64,000 nucleotides of DNA from Bacteroides timonensis (GCF_000513195.1 NZ_CBVI010000091.1:103917-167916); one strand, 5' to 3'. Positions 1 through 9,179 are shown, counted from the stretch's first letter. The notes: generated from the sequence alone by a model not told the origin. Translations and numbers: made by a program.

Positions 1-482
1 ACTGATTTATGCAAAGGAACAAGGCCGAAGTTACGCACCAGGTTAAAGTAATTCCAGGCGCGGAGGAAATAAGCCTCACCCAGAAAAAGGTCTTTTTGTT
101 CTTGGCTGAAGCCTGCATCCGGCACTTTTTTAATGACGGCATTGGCACGGTTCACACCGATGAAGGCATACTTGAAGAAATTCTCCAACGAACCGTTTGT
201 TTTAAAGTTACCCACTTTCCAGTTATTCAGGTCCTGATTGTCGGCACTTGCATCCGACTTGGTCGTCATGGTTTCACTTGCCATATCACCCAAAAAGAAA
301 ATGGTTCTGGAATATTCCAGGTAGTTCAGCGTGCCGTACGCATACATAACTGCGGCCTCTGCATCGGCTGCCGTCTTGAAGAAATTATCTTCAGAATAGA
401 ACCCGTAAGGAGTCTCATCCAGATTGCATGCTCCCAATGCCAGGGTCCCGGCAAGCAGTGATATTACAATTCTATTTTTCAT
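1..482 (-). CDS. SusD-like outer-membrane lipoprotein, N-terminal part (runs off the window)
   Basis: Reverse-strand reading gives about 160 residues from an ATG at 482: a signal peptide ending in the lipobox LGAC, then a typical SusD start (NLDETPYGFYSEDNFFKTAADAE without its spacer residues is the usual DEtP..f.s...Ff.t..da pattern) and the helix FLGEAYFLRAWNYFNLVRNFG, a conserved TPR-like SusD segment. SusD proteins are surface lipoproteins that bind glycans and lid a SusC transporter. The gene starts 14 bases after the stop of the SusC gene, so the two form one operon. The C-terminal two-thirds lies outside the window. Family assignment is firm; the ligand is inferred from neighbours to be a mannoside. 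Confidence 0.9.
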   Translation of the reverse strand, partial: MKNRIVISLLAGTLALGACNLDETPYGFYSEDNFFKTAADAEAAVMYAYGTLNYLEYSRTIFFLGDMASETMTTKSDASADNQDLNNWKVGNFKTNGSLENFFKYAFIGVNRANAVIKKVPDAGFSQEQKDLFLGEAYFLRAWNYFNLVRNFGLVPLHKS

Positions 483-496
483 ATTGTATCAGTTAT

Positions 497-3400
497 TTAG
501 AAGGTTAAGTCAAGTCCGAAAGTCCATTTACGCAAACGGGGATATCCGCCGCTATAAACTCCATTCAACCCTACTTCGGGGTCGTATCCCTTGAACTTGG
601 TGAAAGTGTATAAATTAGAAGCATTCATATAGATACGCGCTTTAGAAAGGAATGACTTTTTCGGTAAGTCAAACGTATAGCCTATATTCAGATTCTGAAC
701 ACGCAGGAACGATCCGTCCTCTATCCACCAATCAGAAATCTTCACCTGACGACCGTCGCGCAGGCTCGGATACTTATTTGTCGGATTATCGGGTGTCCAG
801 CGTAATGGAGAGTTACTGGGCTCACCGAATGCTTTCGTATTCAACACGTCCTGACCAAATACCCCGTTAAGGAATACGCTCACATCAAACTTCTTCCAGG
901 ACAGGTTCAACGCCAAACTGGCTGTAAAATCCGGATTAGGATCACCAATAATGGTCTTATCCGCTTCCGATATTTCGCTGTCTCCATTCAGATTCATGTA
1001 TTTGAACTCTCCGGGGTTAGCGTAATCACCGGACAAACCGGCATCGATTCCTTCATTCAGGGTCTGGACAATACCATCCACTTTATATCCATAGAACACA
1101 TTTACCGGTTGGCCGATAGCCAGTATATTGGTATAGTCGCGATATTGTTCAAGACTATTGCCCGAATATTCAAAGAGCATCCCCGTCATCGGGTCGGTAA
1201 CCAAACCGGATTCCAAAGTGTTACCCAGGTCTTTCACTTTATTGCGGTTGCGCGAGTAAATCAGGGTTCCGCTCAACTGCCAGTCTTTCGTTTGCAGGAT
1301 ATCGGCATCTACCGTTAATTCAAAACCACGGTTCTGGATTTTACCGTCATTCACCCACATCTTGTCATATCCCGAAGACAGAGCCAGATTACGTTCACGA
1401 AGCAAGTCGCTGGTCTGTTTATCATAATAGTCAAAAGAAACTCTCAGACGGCGGTTGAGAAATGCCATGTCGATACCAAAGTCAGCTTGCGCAGTTGTTT
1501 CCCACTTCAAATCAGGGTTCGGGATACCACTCCATACCCGGTAAATCCATCCCGGACCTGTCCAGCCGGAAACATATCCCGGACCGATGGTAGTAGCCCA
1601 GCTGCCATCATTATAATACTTATCCGTACCGTAACGGCTCAAAGTCTGATAAGGACTGATTCCCTGATTACCGGAAATACCATAGCTGAAACGGAACTTC
1701 AACTCATCAAATACATTCAGATTCTTAATGAACGATTCTTCATGCGCTTTCCAGCTGACAGCTCCTGAAGGGAACATAGCCCACTTGTTATTTTTACCGA
1801 ATTTAGAGGAACCATCGGCACGAGCCGTCAAGGTCAGCAGATACTTATTATCATATACATAGTTCAGACGGAACATTCCTGAAACGAGTTTATTATCCGA
1901 ATATCCATTCCATATTTCATTCTTCTCCGGATTTCCGGCACCCATATTCTCATTACCCAATGCTTCGTTCACAAAATCCTTACCCGTCAGACCGGAACTT
2001 CTGGACATATAGTATTCATAAGAATAACCTACCATGGCACCGATGTCATGCTTGTCGAATTTCTTCTGGAAGTTGGCGAAAGTTTCAGAAACCAGATTGT
2101 GCCCTTCCCAGTTCTCTATCTCTGCCTGACCGTTGCTGAATTCTCCAGCTTCGGTATATTTCTTCGGATAGTACCTGTCGGATACGGACTTACCAAACTT
2201 ATAGTTCAATTGGGAGGTCAGTTTCAGGAAAGGGAAGAGTTGCCATTCCAGCGCTACGGAAGAGATGACATCCAAAGACTTGGTTTCATTCTTCTGCAAG
2301 TCTGTAATCGCCATCGGATGGCTGAAGTCACTTGCATTGGTCAGATAATAGTCCCCGTTTTCGTCATAAACCGGATAAATAGGGTTTCTCCAGTACGACA
2401 AGCCACCATTGGCATTGCGCACACCGCGGGAAAGGATGTTGGAAAAGCGTACTTTGAAGTTATCATATATATTATGGTCTACACTCAAATTGTATCCACC
2501 TTTTGTGTAGTCATCTTTTATATACATACCATTATCCGTATAGAAATTAGCGCTAAGATTGAAAACAGTCCGGTCATTGGAACTGGAAATCGTAGCAGTG
2601 GTATTATTGGAAACCGGAGTGTCACGGAATACCAGATCATCCCAACGGGTATTGGTAGTCCAGGTAGTTTGCAGTTCTTCTACCGATGGATAGTAGACAC
2701 CGGTGGAACTTACTTTTCCCACATAAAGCGGATCAAGCCCTCCATTGATGCGCGACTCGTTGTTTAAGGAAGCCATCAATACGGGGTCGCGCCACAAATC
2801 AAGTTTCGTATCAAACTGCGAAAGGGTAATCTGCTGGCGAACCGTTATGTTGGTAGTCCCTGTCTTCGCACGCTTTGTTGTAATCATAATAACACCGTTC
2901 GCACCGCGGGAGCCATAAATAGCAGAGGCTGAAGCATCTTTCAGGATTTCCATATTCACGATATCCGACGGATTGATCTGCTTCAGATCTCCGGCATCTC
3001 CCAACGGAAAGCCATCCACTACCACCAGTGGAGCATTGGAACCACGCAACGAACTACCACCACGGATACGCACCGTAGCGCCGGCTCCCGGGTCCTGTGA
3101 AGAATTGATGACTTGCAGACCGGCTGCACGTCCCTGTAACAATCCTTCCACCGAATTGGCGGGGATTTCTTTCAGGGCCTCTGTCTTGACGGACGTAACC
3201 GAACCTGTAACGTCACTCTTCTTCACACTACCGTAGCCTATCACCACTACCTGCTCCAGTTGAAGTGCATCGTCAAGCAGAGTTACATTGATCGTACTCT
3301 TCCCATTGACGGGCACTTCCTTATTTTGCATACCTACATAAGAAAACACCAATGTTGCCGTACGCGGCACATCTTTCAATATATAATTACCATCGATATC

Positions 3401-3604
3401 GGTAATCGTTCCGCCGGATACTCCTTTGACTTGCACAGTAGCGCCAATCAGGAAGTCTCCTGCTGCATCCTTTACACAGCCGGCAACTGTTATTTTATCC
3501 GGTGACTGTGCATAAGAAACGGGAATGTTACTAAAGAACATGCATAATGCCATTATCTGCCAGGACAAAAATACATGCCACCAACTTTTTGATTCATTTT
3601 TCAT
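497..3604 (-). CDS. SusC-family TonB-dependent transporter (RagA type)
   Basis: A 1035-residue outer-membrane transporter. After a signal peptide (ending ...SYAQS) comes a carboxypeptidase-regulatory-like domain (about residues 38-115; GATVQVKG...TDIDGNYIL, FSYVGMQ), the SusC signature LEQVVVIGYG, a plug domain (RIRGGSSLRGSNAPLVVVDG, EILKDASASAIYGSRGANGV) and a 22-strand-type barrel ending in an aromatic residue (LDLTF). It takes oligosaccharides across the outer membrane with TonB energy, lidded by the SusD encoded just downstream. I chose the ATG at 3604; a longer frame would need a TTG and adds only three residues. A -7 box and an operator-like motif lie upstream at 3681-3745. Substrate inferred as a mannose-containing glycan from the GH130 neighbour. 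Confidence 0.93.
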   Translation of the reverse strand: MKNESKSWWHVFLSWQIMALCMFFSNIPVSYAQSPDKITVAGCVKDAAGDFLIGATVQVKGVSGGTITDIDGNYILKDVPRTATLVFSYVGMQNKEVPVNGKSTINVTLLDDALQLEQVVVIGYGSVKKSDVTGSVTSVKTEALKEIPANSVEGLLQGRAAGLQVINSSQDPGAGATVRIRGGSSLRGSNAPLVVVDGFPLGDAGDLKQINPSDIVNMEILKDASASAIYGSRGANGVIMITTKRAKTGTTNITVRQQITLSQFDTKLDLWRDPVLMASLNNESRINGGLDPLYVGKVSSTGVYYPSVEELQTTWTTNTRWDDLVFRDTPVSNNTTATISSSNDRTVFNLSANFYTDNGMYIKDDYTKGGYNLSVDHNIYDNFKVRFSNILSRGVRNANGGLSYWRNPIYPVYDENGDYYLTNASDFSHPMAITDLQKNETKSLDVISSVALEWQLFPFLKLTSQLNYKFGKSVSDRYYPKKYTEAGEFSNGQAEIENWEGHNLVSETFANFQKKFDKHDIGAMVGYSYEYYMSRSSGLTGKDFVNEALGNENMGAGNPEKNEIWNGYSDNKLVSGMFRLNYVYDNKYLLTLTARADGSSKFGKNNKWAMFPSGAVSWKAHEESFIKNLNVFDELKFRFSYGISGNQGISPYQTLSRYGTDKYYNDGSWATTIGPGYVSGWTGPGWIYRVWSGIPNPDLKWETTAQADFGIDMAFLNRRLRVSFDYYDKQTSDLLRERNLALSSGYDKMWVNDGKIQNRGFELTVDADILQTKDWQLSGTLIYSRNRNKVKDLGNTLESGLVTDPMTGMLFEYSGNSLEQYRDYTNILAIGQPVNVFYGYKVDGIVQTLNEGIDAGLSGDYANPGEFKYMNLNGDSEISEADKTIIGDPNPDFTASLALNLSWKKFDVSVFLNGVFGQDVLNTKAFGEPSNSPLRWTPDNPTNKYPSLRDGRQVKISDWWIEDGSFLRVQNLNIGYTFDLPKKSFLSKARIYMNASNLYTFTKFKGYDPEVGLNGVYSGGYPRLRKWTFGLDLTF

Positions 3605-3680
3605 ACTTATCAAGAATTAAAGAAAACACACATTTTACATTCATAGAATTCTATTTTTCATTAGCTATATCATGATAGGA

Positions 3681-3745
3681 CAAAAGTAAGAGGATTATGA
3701 ATGACAGCATTTATATTACTTGTTCAATGATTGTACTTTTTTGAA
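3681..3745 (-). promoter_or_regulatory. SusC promoter with AraC-type operator candidate
   Basis: On the reverse strand TACTTTTG (3681-3688) matches the Bacteroides -7 consensus TAnnTTTG, about 75 bases before the SusC start. Exactly 39 bp further upstream lies the 18-bp word TGATTGTACTTTTTTGAA (plus-strand reading, 3728-3745). The same word, at the same 39-bp distance from a -7 box, recurs at 6571-6588 upstream of the symporter. The repetition with fixed spacing is what marks it as a regulator site; that the neighbouring AraC protein binds it is inference. Confidence 0.75.
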
Positions 3746-3851
3746 CGTTTTTCCGGCTATAATCCACACCCTGCTACCGTTTTATTTGCAAGAGGTATCA
3801 ATTATCGCATTTACATGGGATAACTAGAAGAGATCAATAACAAAAGGGGAT

Positions 3852-4883
3852 TTAGTGCAATCTGCAGCTATCGGAAAGTAGATAATCAAGTAATTCATCA
3901 ACGGCGCAAGTAGCTACACAGACATATTTATCGGCACTGCCATAGTATACGAAGAGTTCGCCGTCCACAATTACATTTCCTGTAGGAAATACACAACCAT
4001 TATACAGACCGGAAGTTTCAAAATCCAGTTCCGGTTCAAGTATAGGTTGAGGAGTTTTAGCCAGAATGTGCAGCGGATTTTCCAGGTCAAGCAGCAGAGC
4101 GCCAACACGATAGTATCCCCGTCCGCCATGCTCCACACCATGATACAGCACCAGCCAACCCTTTTCCGTTTTAAGCGGAGGAGTACTTCCGCCCAACTTT
4201 TCCTCCCATGAGTTCTCGATTCCGGTAATCAGCAAATGGCTTTCCTTGTCTTCCCAATTCAGCAGATCGTCCGAGAACTTCATCCAGATGGATGGATAAT
4301 CCACGCCATACTCACCGCCTATGTATTCTTTAGGACGATGCAGCATCACATACTTTCCCTGAACTTTCTCCGGGAAAAGAATAACATCCCTGTCGTCCAA
4401 TACCGGAGAGGTCAGACGTCCCAGTCTCTTAAACTCACGGAAATCAGTAGTAACAGCCAATCCCGTATTACCCAGATTTTTACGGAGAGCCATAGGAGCA
4501 TCACTACCGCAATCCGGCAACAACACTTCATCATGGCTGAAGTTCCAATATTGCCCCGGTGCATACGGACGATAGGCATAAGTGATGTAATACTCCGTAT
4601 CGTACTTCACGATGCGGGGATCTTCCACACAACCCGAATCAGGACCGTCCTCACTGGGGCCGAACGCCGGAACATCGGATACACGCTCAAAGTGGAATCC
4701 TTCTTTACTGGTGGCCAATCCTAAACGGATCACATGTTCGGCATCATTTCCCGCAGCTCTGTACAGCATATAGAACGTACCATTGTCATAAACCACTCCG
4801 GGATTGCAGGTTACCAACGATTCCCAATCATTCGAATCCAACGGGGAAAGTATCGGATTTCCCTCAAACTTCTTTAATTTCAT
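3852..4883 (-). CDS. GH130 beta-mannoside phosphorylase
   Basis: A 343-residue protein of glycoside hydrolase family 130, a five-bladed beta-propeller. Visible marks are the N-terminal FEGNPIL, CNPGVVYDNGTFYMLYRA, the acid motif EDPRI with the expected catalytic Asp at 88, TTDFREFKRLG, WEEKLGGSTPPLKTEKGWLVLYHG and the C-terminal VFPTGNV...YGSADKYVCVA. The enzymes phosphorolyse beta-linked mannosides to mannose 1-phosphate plus a shortened sugar. There is no signal peptide, so it acts in the cytoplasm, fitting the sugar symporter encoded 29 bases upstream in the same operon. The sub-specificity (mannosyl-glucose, mannobiose or longer beta-1,4-mannosides, or beta-1,2-mannosides) cannot be settled by eye. 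Confidence 0.88.
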   Translation of the reverse strand: MKLKKFEGNPILSPLDSNDWESLVTCNPGVVYDNGTFYMLYRAAGNDAEHVIRLGLATSKEGFHFERVSDVPAFGPSEDGPDSGCVEDPRIVKYDTEYYITYAYRPYAPGQYWNFSHDEVLLPDCGSDAPMALRKNLGNTGLAVTTDFREFKRLGRLTSPVLDDRDVILFPEKVQGKYVMLHRPKEYIGGEYGVDYPSIWMKFSDDLLNWEDKESHLLITGIENSWEEKLGGSTPPLKTEKGWLVLYHGVEHGGRGYYRVGALLLDLENPLHILAKTPQPILEPELDFETSGLYNGCVFPTGNVIVDGELFVYYGSADKYVCVATCAVDELLDYLLSDSCRLH

Positions 4884-4912
4884 CTTCTTATTTCTTTATA
4901 ATTATATAACAA

Positions 4913-6490
4913 TCAACTGAATATAATCCATATCAATACACTCAACACCAACAGGACAATCGCCCATGAATGATAATTCTTGTACCATACCAGAGCACGG
5001 TTCGCCCGGAACTCCGCTTTCAGTTCACGCATGGAGAAGGTGGTATCCACAAGCCTTTCGGCAACCGGTTTCGAATAGCACATACTGACCAGATAAATAA
5101 CGATCCCACTCACCGCCAACAAGAAAGGAACAATCAACAGGAAGTGCATATCGCCAAATATTTCATTCTTATAGAAAAGCATCACAACCGCTATAGCCAA
5201 GCCACTGAGCAGACCGGCAAAAGCACCATTTCCATTCACACGCTTATTAAACACACCCAGCAAAAATGCCGCAACAACAGGCGGAGCAATGTAAGAAAGC
5301 ATCTCCTGATAATACTTCAGCAACGAACCGAACTTCCCGATCTGAGGTGCCCATAAGGCAGCCGCAACAATAATAACGCAAGAGGTTATCTTTCCGATAA
5401 TCACGAGTTTCTGGGAGCTGGCATGCTTATTATATTGCGCATAGAAGTCCATTGTGAACAGTGTAGACGTAGAGTTAAGAATAGCACTCAAAGTAGAAGT
5501 CAAAGCAGACAAAAGCGCTGCCAGCATGATGCCCAACAATCCCACCGGTATCAGCTGAAGCACCATATTGGGATATACCATATCCGGCTTTTCAAGCCCC
5601 GGAAACAAATGGCGGGCAATCACACCCGGTATGGCAATAATAAAAAGAGTCAGCATGGTAAGGAAACCCGTAAACAATACCCCCTTACGTCCCTCATCCA
5701 CTGACTTCGAACTCAATACACGCTGCACCAACGTCTGGTTATTTGCCCAGAAATAGATGCCCAGAACCGGCATACCGACTATCAGCCCCAGCCAGGGAGT
5801 GGCCGTATCCGTCAACGGACGAATCAGCTTCACCGATATATCACCACTGACAAACAACTGATAGAAATAATCTCCGCCTTGCTGGAAACAGTAGAAAGTC
5901 AGCAAGATAGATCCTAATATAAGAATGACAGCCTGTATCAATTCCGCATTAATGGCAGAAGACAAACCACCCGGGATAGTATAAGATGCAGCAATAATTG
6001 CAAACACAATAATGATCAGTTGCAAATCAGCATCGGGAAGTATCAGCTTAATAATCAGCGCAGCAGCATACAAAGCCCCGGCAGCGTCCAGGAAAATATT
6101 TCCTATGATGCAAATGGCAGAGAAGTAATAGCGCGAACGGCGGTCAAAACGCTTCTCCAGAAATTCCGGTATCGTGAATATACCCGACTTAATATAAAGA
6201 GGTAGCAGGAAAACGGCAAAGAACACCATTACCACAATACCCGTCAGGTTATAATTAAACACAGCGATACCCGTGTGATAAGCATCACCGGACTGACCTA
6301 TCAAAGTGGTACTTGAAATACTGGCAGCAAACAGCGACAACCCCACTACCCACCAAGGCATTGAGCGTCCCGCCAGAAAATAGGATTGGGAGTCTGAGCT
6401 CTTACCATTCTTCAGCCCCCACCAGATGATAAAGGCCAAATAAACAAGGACTATTACAAGATCTAAATTGCTTATTGAAAATGTCTCCAT
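4913..6490 (-). CDS. Sodium/solute symporter (SSS family), probable disaccharide importer
   Basis: A 525-residue inner-membrane protein with about 13-14 hydrophobic segments. It begins METFSISNLDLVIVLVYL, and shows the SSS landmarks FLAGRSMPWWVVGLSLFAASISSTT, GLSSAINAELIQ and LLAALMSAL-like ALLSALTSTLSAILNSTSTLFTMDFY. The family couples sodium entry to sugar uptake. The frame stays open upstream for 135 more codons, but those would run through the promoter and into the divergent gene, so the ATG at 6490 is the real start. It is the first gene of a two-gene operon with the GH130 phosphorylase, suggesting import of a beta-mannosyl disaccharide into the cytoplasm for phosphorolysis. Confidence 0.88.
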   Translation of the reverse strand: METFSISNLDLVIVLVYLAFIIWWGLKNGKSSDSQSYFLAGRSMPWWVVGLSLFAASISSTTLIGQSGDAYHTGIAVFNYNLTGIVVMVFFAVFLLPLYIKSGIFTIPEFLEKRFDRRSRYYFSAICIIGNIFLDAAGALYAAALIIKLILPDADLQLIIIVFAIIAASYTIPGGLSSAINAELIQAVILILGSILLTFYCFQQGGDYFYQLFVSGDISVKLIRPLTDTATPWLGLIVGMPVLGIYFWANNQTLVQRVLSSKSVDEGRKGVLFTGFLTMLTLFIIAIPGVIARHLFPGLEKPDMVYPNMVLQLIPVGLLGIMLAALLSALTSTLSAILNSTSTLFTMDFYAQYNKHASSQKLVIIGKITSCVIIVAAALWAPQIGKFGSLLKYYQEMLSYIAPPVVAAFLLGVFNKRVNGNGAFAGLLSGLAIAVVMLFYKNEIFGDMHFLLIVPFLLAVSGIVIYLVSMCYSKPVAERLVDTTFSMRELKAEFRANRALVWYKNYHSWAIVLLVLSVLIWIIFS

Positions 6491-6523
6491 AGCATAGAAA
6501 TTAATTGTTTTGAATTCATGCTG

Positions 6524-6588
6524 CAAAAATAGAGGGGATTCTGATAATTCGCTTATGATATTCTGTCTATTGATTGTACTTTTTTGAA
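6524..6588 (-). promoter_or_regulatory. Symporter-GH130 promoter with AraC-type operator candidate
   Basis: Reverse-strand TATTTTTG at 6524-6531 is a -7 box 34 bases before the symporter start. The 18-bp word TGATTGTACTTTTTTGAA occupies 6571-6588, 39 bp upstream of it, duplicating the arrangement found before the SusC gene. The site also lies 28 bp upstream of the AraC gene's own -7 box, so autoregulation is possible. Confidence 0.75.
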
Positions 6589-6616
6589 TACCTGACTGTA
6601 TTTTCATTAGAATTCG

Positions 6617-6624
6617 TAGCTTTG
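6617..6624 (+). promoter_or_regulatory. -7 box of the AraC regulator gene
   Basis: TAGCTTTG fits the Bacteroides -7 consensus and lies 22 bases before the ATG at 6647. No clear -33 element is visible. Confidence 0.6.
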
Positions 6625-6646
6625 CAAGAGAGAAACAACTACGACC

Positions 6647-7513
6647 ATGAAAGACATACAAAAAGAAATCACTCCCATTGCCGCGGATGACCTGTTCATT
6701 GTACTCAATCATCCGAACGCCAAGTTCGACTATCCGGTACACTATCATCCGGACTATGAAATCAACCTGGTTATGGACACCTACGGAAGCCGCATCGTTG
6801 GAGATTCGGTAGAGGCTTTCGAAGCCCTGGACCTCATCATGATAGGTCCCAACCTTCCGCACGCCTGGAAAGGAGAAGTAGTAGAAGGAAACCATGTGAT
6901 TACCATCCAGTTCTCGGACAAGCTACTGAACTTTCCGATATTGGAAAAACGCTTATTCAACCCCATCAAACAACTGCTGCTTGAATCACAACGGGGCATT
7001 GGCTTTTCCAGACAAACCCAACTGGTGATGAAAGATAAGATTATCAAGCTGACCCGGATGCAGGGGTTCCATACGGTATTGGAGTTTTTCTCTATCCTAC
7101 ATGAGCTTTCTATTGCCGACCGTCATATCTTAGTCAGCAACCAATATGATACCAAAGACACCGTACGCACTTCCAAAAGCCGACGGATAGCCAAAGTCTG
7201 CGACTATATCGAGAAGAACTTTGAAGAACCGATTAAGCTGGGCGACGTGGCGCAACTGGTGAATATGTCCGAATCTGCATTCAGCCATTTCTTCAAAAAA
7301 AAGACGAATTGCACATTCATCGATTATATCACGAACCTGCGGATAGCCCGCGCTTGCCAGCTATTGGCAGAAACCACCCACACGGTAGCCGAGATCTGCT
7401 ATACTTGCGGCTTCAATAACTTATCTAATTTTATAAGGATATTCAAAAAGAAGAAAGGGAGTACACCGCAAGAATACCGTATGTTCTTGCAACAGATGCT
7501 TATTAAGTATTAA
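6647..7513 (+). CDS. AraC-family transcriptional regulator with cupin sensor domain
   Basis: A 288-residue regulator. The N-terminal half is a cupin-type sugar-sensing domain (FDYPVHYHPDYEINLVMD... GPNLPHAWKG, residues about 20-95). The C-terminal 100 residues are a double helix-turn-helix AraC domain (IEKNFEEPIKLGDVAQLVNMSES, FIDYITNLRIARACQLLAET, ICYTCGFNNLSNFIRIFKKKKGSTPQEYR). It is divergent from the symporter-GH130 operon and is the obvious candidate to bind the 18-bp word repeated before that operon and before the SusC operon. Regulators of this form usually activate in response to a cytoplasmic sugar; here that sugar would be the imported mannoside or its product (inference). Confidence 0.9.
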   Translation: MKDIQKEITPIAADDLFIVLNHPNAKFDYPVHYHPDYEINLVMDTYGSRIVGDSVEAFEALDLIMIGPNLPHAWKGEVVEGNHVITIQFSDKLLNFPILEKRLFNPIKQLLLESQRGIGFSRQTQLVMKDKIIKLTRMQGFHTVLEFFSILHELSIADRHILVSNQYDTKDTVRTSKSRRIAKVCDYIEKNFEEPIKLGDVAQLVNMSESAFSHFFKKKTNCTFIDYITNLRIARACQLLAETTHTVAEICYTCGFNNLSNFIRIFKKKKGSTPQEYRMFLQQMLIKY

Positions 7514-7556
7514 CCTCAAGGTTAAGCCATACCACATCCATCCCTTATTGCGGATA

Positions 7557-7644
7557 TGCAAAAGATGCCATCTTTCGTTGCAAAAGGTGGCATCTTTCAC
7601 TGTAAAAGATGGCATCTTTTGATGTAATAGATGCCATCTTTTGC
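7557..7644 (+). repeat. Four tandem 22-bp self-complementary repeats (array A)
   Basis: Four units start at 7557, 7579, 7601 and 7623, an exact 22-bp period. Each contains the palindromic core AAAGATGSCATCTTT (S is C or G), with minor changes such as AAAGGTGG in unit 2. The outer ends are themselves inverted copies (ATATGCAAAAGATG and CATCTTTTGCATAT). The array sits between the convergent ends of the AraC and catalase genes. It may serve as a bidirectional terminator, but the tandem phasing is not needed for that. Confidence 0.85.
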
Positions 7645-7680
7645 ATATAGGGTCTTAGTGTTGTTCAGGACATCCCTTAA

Positions 7681-9147
7681 CTATCGGGTTGCTTTCAATG
7701 CTTCATCCAGGTCAAGGCCTAAAGCTTTGGCTACGCCTGTACCATAGGCCGGATCAGCTTTATAGCAGTTGCGCACATGACGTTGCTTAATGAAGAGTTC
7801 GGCATCACCCATGGCACGGGCTGTATTTTCGCACGTCAGTTGCTGATCTTCGGCAGACATCAGGCGGAAAAGATCACCCGGCTGGCTGTAGTAATCATCA
7901 TCGTACTCACGTTCGTTATAGTTATAAACGTCGCCATGAACTTTCAAAGGCGGTTCTTTCTTCTCGGGAGAGTCTTGCCATTCACCGTAGCTGTTGGGCT
8001 CGTAGCTCTTGGCACTGCCGTAATTACCGTCTACACGCATGGCACCGTCACGATGGTAAGCATGGAACGGGCAACGGGGTTTGTTTACCGGAATCTGTTC
8101 CGCATTCACTCCCAAGCGGTAACGCTGTGCATCACCATAAGAGAAAAGGCGTCCCTGCAACATTTTGTCGGGAGAGAAACCGATACCTTCCACTATATTC
8201 TGCGGATTGAAAGCTGCTTGCTCTACTTCGGCAAAGTAGTTTTCCGGATTACGGTTCAGTTCCAGGATACCTACATCCTGAAGCGGGAAATCTTTGTGCG
8301 GCCATACCTTTGTAAGGTCGAACGGATTGATGCGGTATTCGTCCGCCTGCTCTTCCGTCATCAGCTGTATCTGGAATTGCCACTTCGGGAAGTCACCCTT
8401 TTCGATGCTCTCGTACAAGTCGCGTTGGTGCGATTCACGATCCTTGGCAATGATAGCCTCGGCCTCCTGGTCGGTCAGATTCTTGATGCCTTGCAGCGTG
8501 CGCAGATGGAACTTCACCCAAATACGTTCGTTGGCGGCATTGAAAAAGCTATAAGTATGACTACCGAAACCATGCATGTGGCGATAGGAATAAGGAATAC
8601 CACGGGGACTCATCGTGATGGTCACCTGATGCAGAGCTTCGGGCAGCAGGGTCCAGAAATCCCAGTTATTGTTCGGACTGCGCATATTGGTGCGCGGGTC
8701 ACGTTTTACGGCATGGTTCAAATCGGGAAATTTCAACGGATCGCGCAGGAAGAATACAGGAGTGTTATTTCCCACTAAATCCCAGTTGCCTTCTTCCGTA
8801 TAGAACTTCATGGCAAAACCACGGATATCACGTTCGGCATCAGCGGCTCCCCTTTCACCGGCTACGGTGGAGAAACGTACGAAGCACTCCGTCTTCTTAC
8901 CTACTTCGCTGAAGATAGCGGCACGGGTGTACTTTGTGATGTCATGTGTTACGGTAAACGTACCGTATGCGCCGGAACCTTTGGCATGCATACGTCTTTC
9001 AGGAATCACTTCACGGTCGAAGTGTGCAAGTTTTTCCAGAAACCAGGGGTCTTGCATCATGATAGGACCACGTTGTCCTGCGGTCTGAGTGTTTTGATTG
9101 TCGGCGATCAGGCGCCCGTTGGCAGAGGTGAGTTTTTTCTTTTCCAT
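7681..9147 (-). CDS. katA: Heme catalase, small-subunit clade
   Basis: A 488-residue monofunctional catalase that turns hydrogen peroxide into water and oxygen. Catalytic His54 lies in RRMHAKGSGAYGTF, distal Asn127 in LVGNNTPVFF and the heme-ligand Tyr337 in RLFSYGDAQRYRLG; the length is that of clade-3 small-subunit catalases such as Bacteroides KatA/KatB. There is no signal peptide, so it is cytoplasmic. I place the start at the ATG at 9147 (MEKKKLTSANG); the open frame runs further but through the promoter. A -7 box TACATTTG lies 33 bases upstream. Bacteroides catalases are normally peroxide-induced through OxyR; no OxyR site could be verified by eye. Confidence 0.95.
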   Translation of the reverse strand: MEKKKLTSANGRLIADNQNTQTAGQRGPIMMQDPWFLEKLAHFDREVIPERRMHAKGSGAYGTFTVTHDITKYTRAAIFSEVGKKTECFVRFSTVAGERGAADAERDIRGFAMKFYTEEGNWDLVGNNTPVFFLRDPLKFPDLNHAVKRDPRTNMRSPNNNWDFWTLLPEALHQVTITMSPRGIPYSYRHMHGFGSHTYSFFNAANERIWVKFHLRTLQGIKNLTDQEAEAIIAKDRESHQRDLYESIEKGDFPKWQFQIQLMTEEQADEYRINPFDLTKVWPHKDFPLQDVGILELNRNPENYFAEVEQAAFNPQNIVEGIGFSPDKMLQGRLFSYGDAQRYRLGVNAEQIPVNKPRCPFHAYHRDGAMRVDGNYGSAKSYEPNSYGEWQDSPEKKEPPLKVHGDVYNYNEREYDDDYYSQPGDLFRLMSAEDQQLTCENTARAMGDAELFIKQRHVRNCYKADPAYGTGVAKALGLDLDEALKATR

Positions 9148-9179
9148 GGTATTTTTGTTTAGAGAACTAATATATGGAA

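Noticed and set aside
2048..2767. 239-codon plus-strand frame
   Set aside because: Shadow of the SusC gene on the other strand; no start signal, no recognisable domain.
6491..6895. N-terminal extension of the symporter frame
   Set aside because: It crosses the -7 box, the operator and the first part of the divergent AraC gene, and the extra residues resemble nothing; the ATG at 6490 gives a normal symporter N-terminus.
7557..7644. CRISPR array
   Set aside because: The units are contiguous 22-bp copies without unique spacers, and no cas gene lies in the window; the same applies to the arrays at 16.6, 34.7 and 58.7 kb.
7777..8778. 333-codon plus-strand frame over the catalase gene
   Set aside because: Antisense shadow of a clear catalase with all active-site residues.
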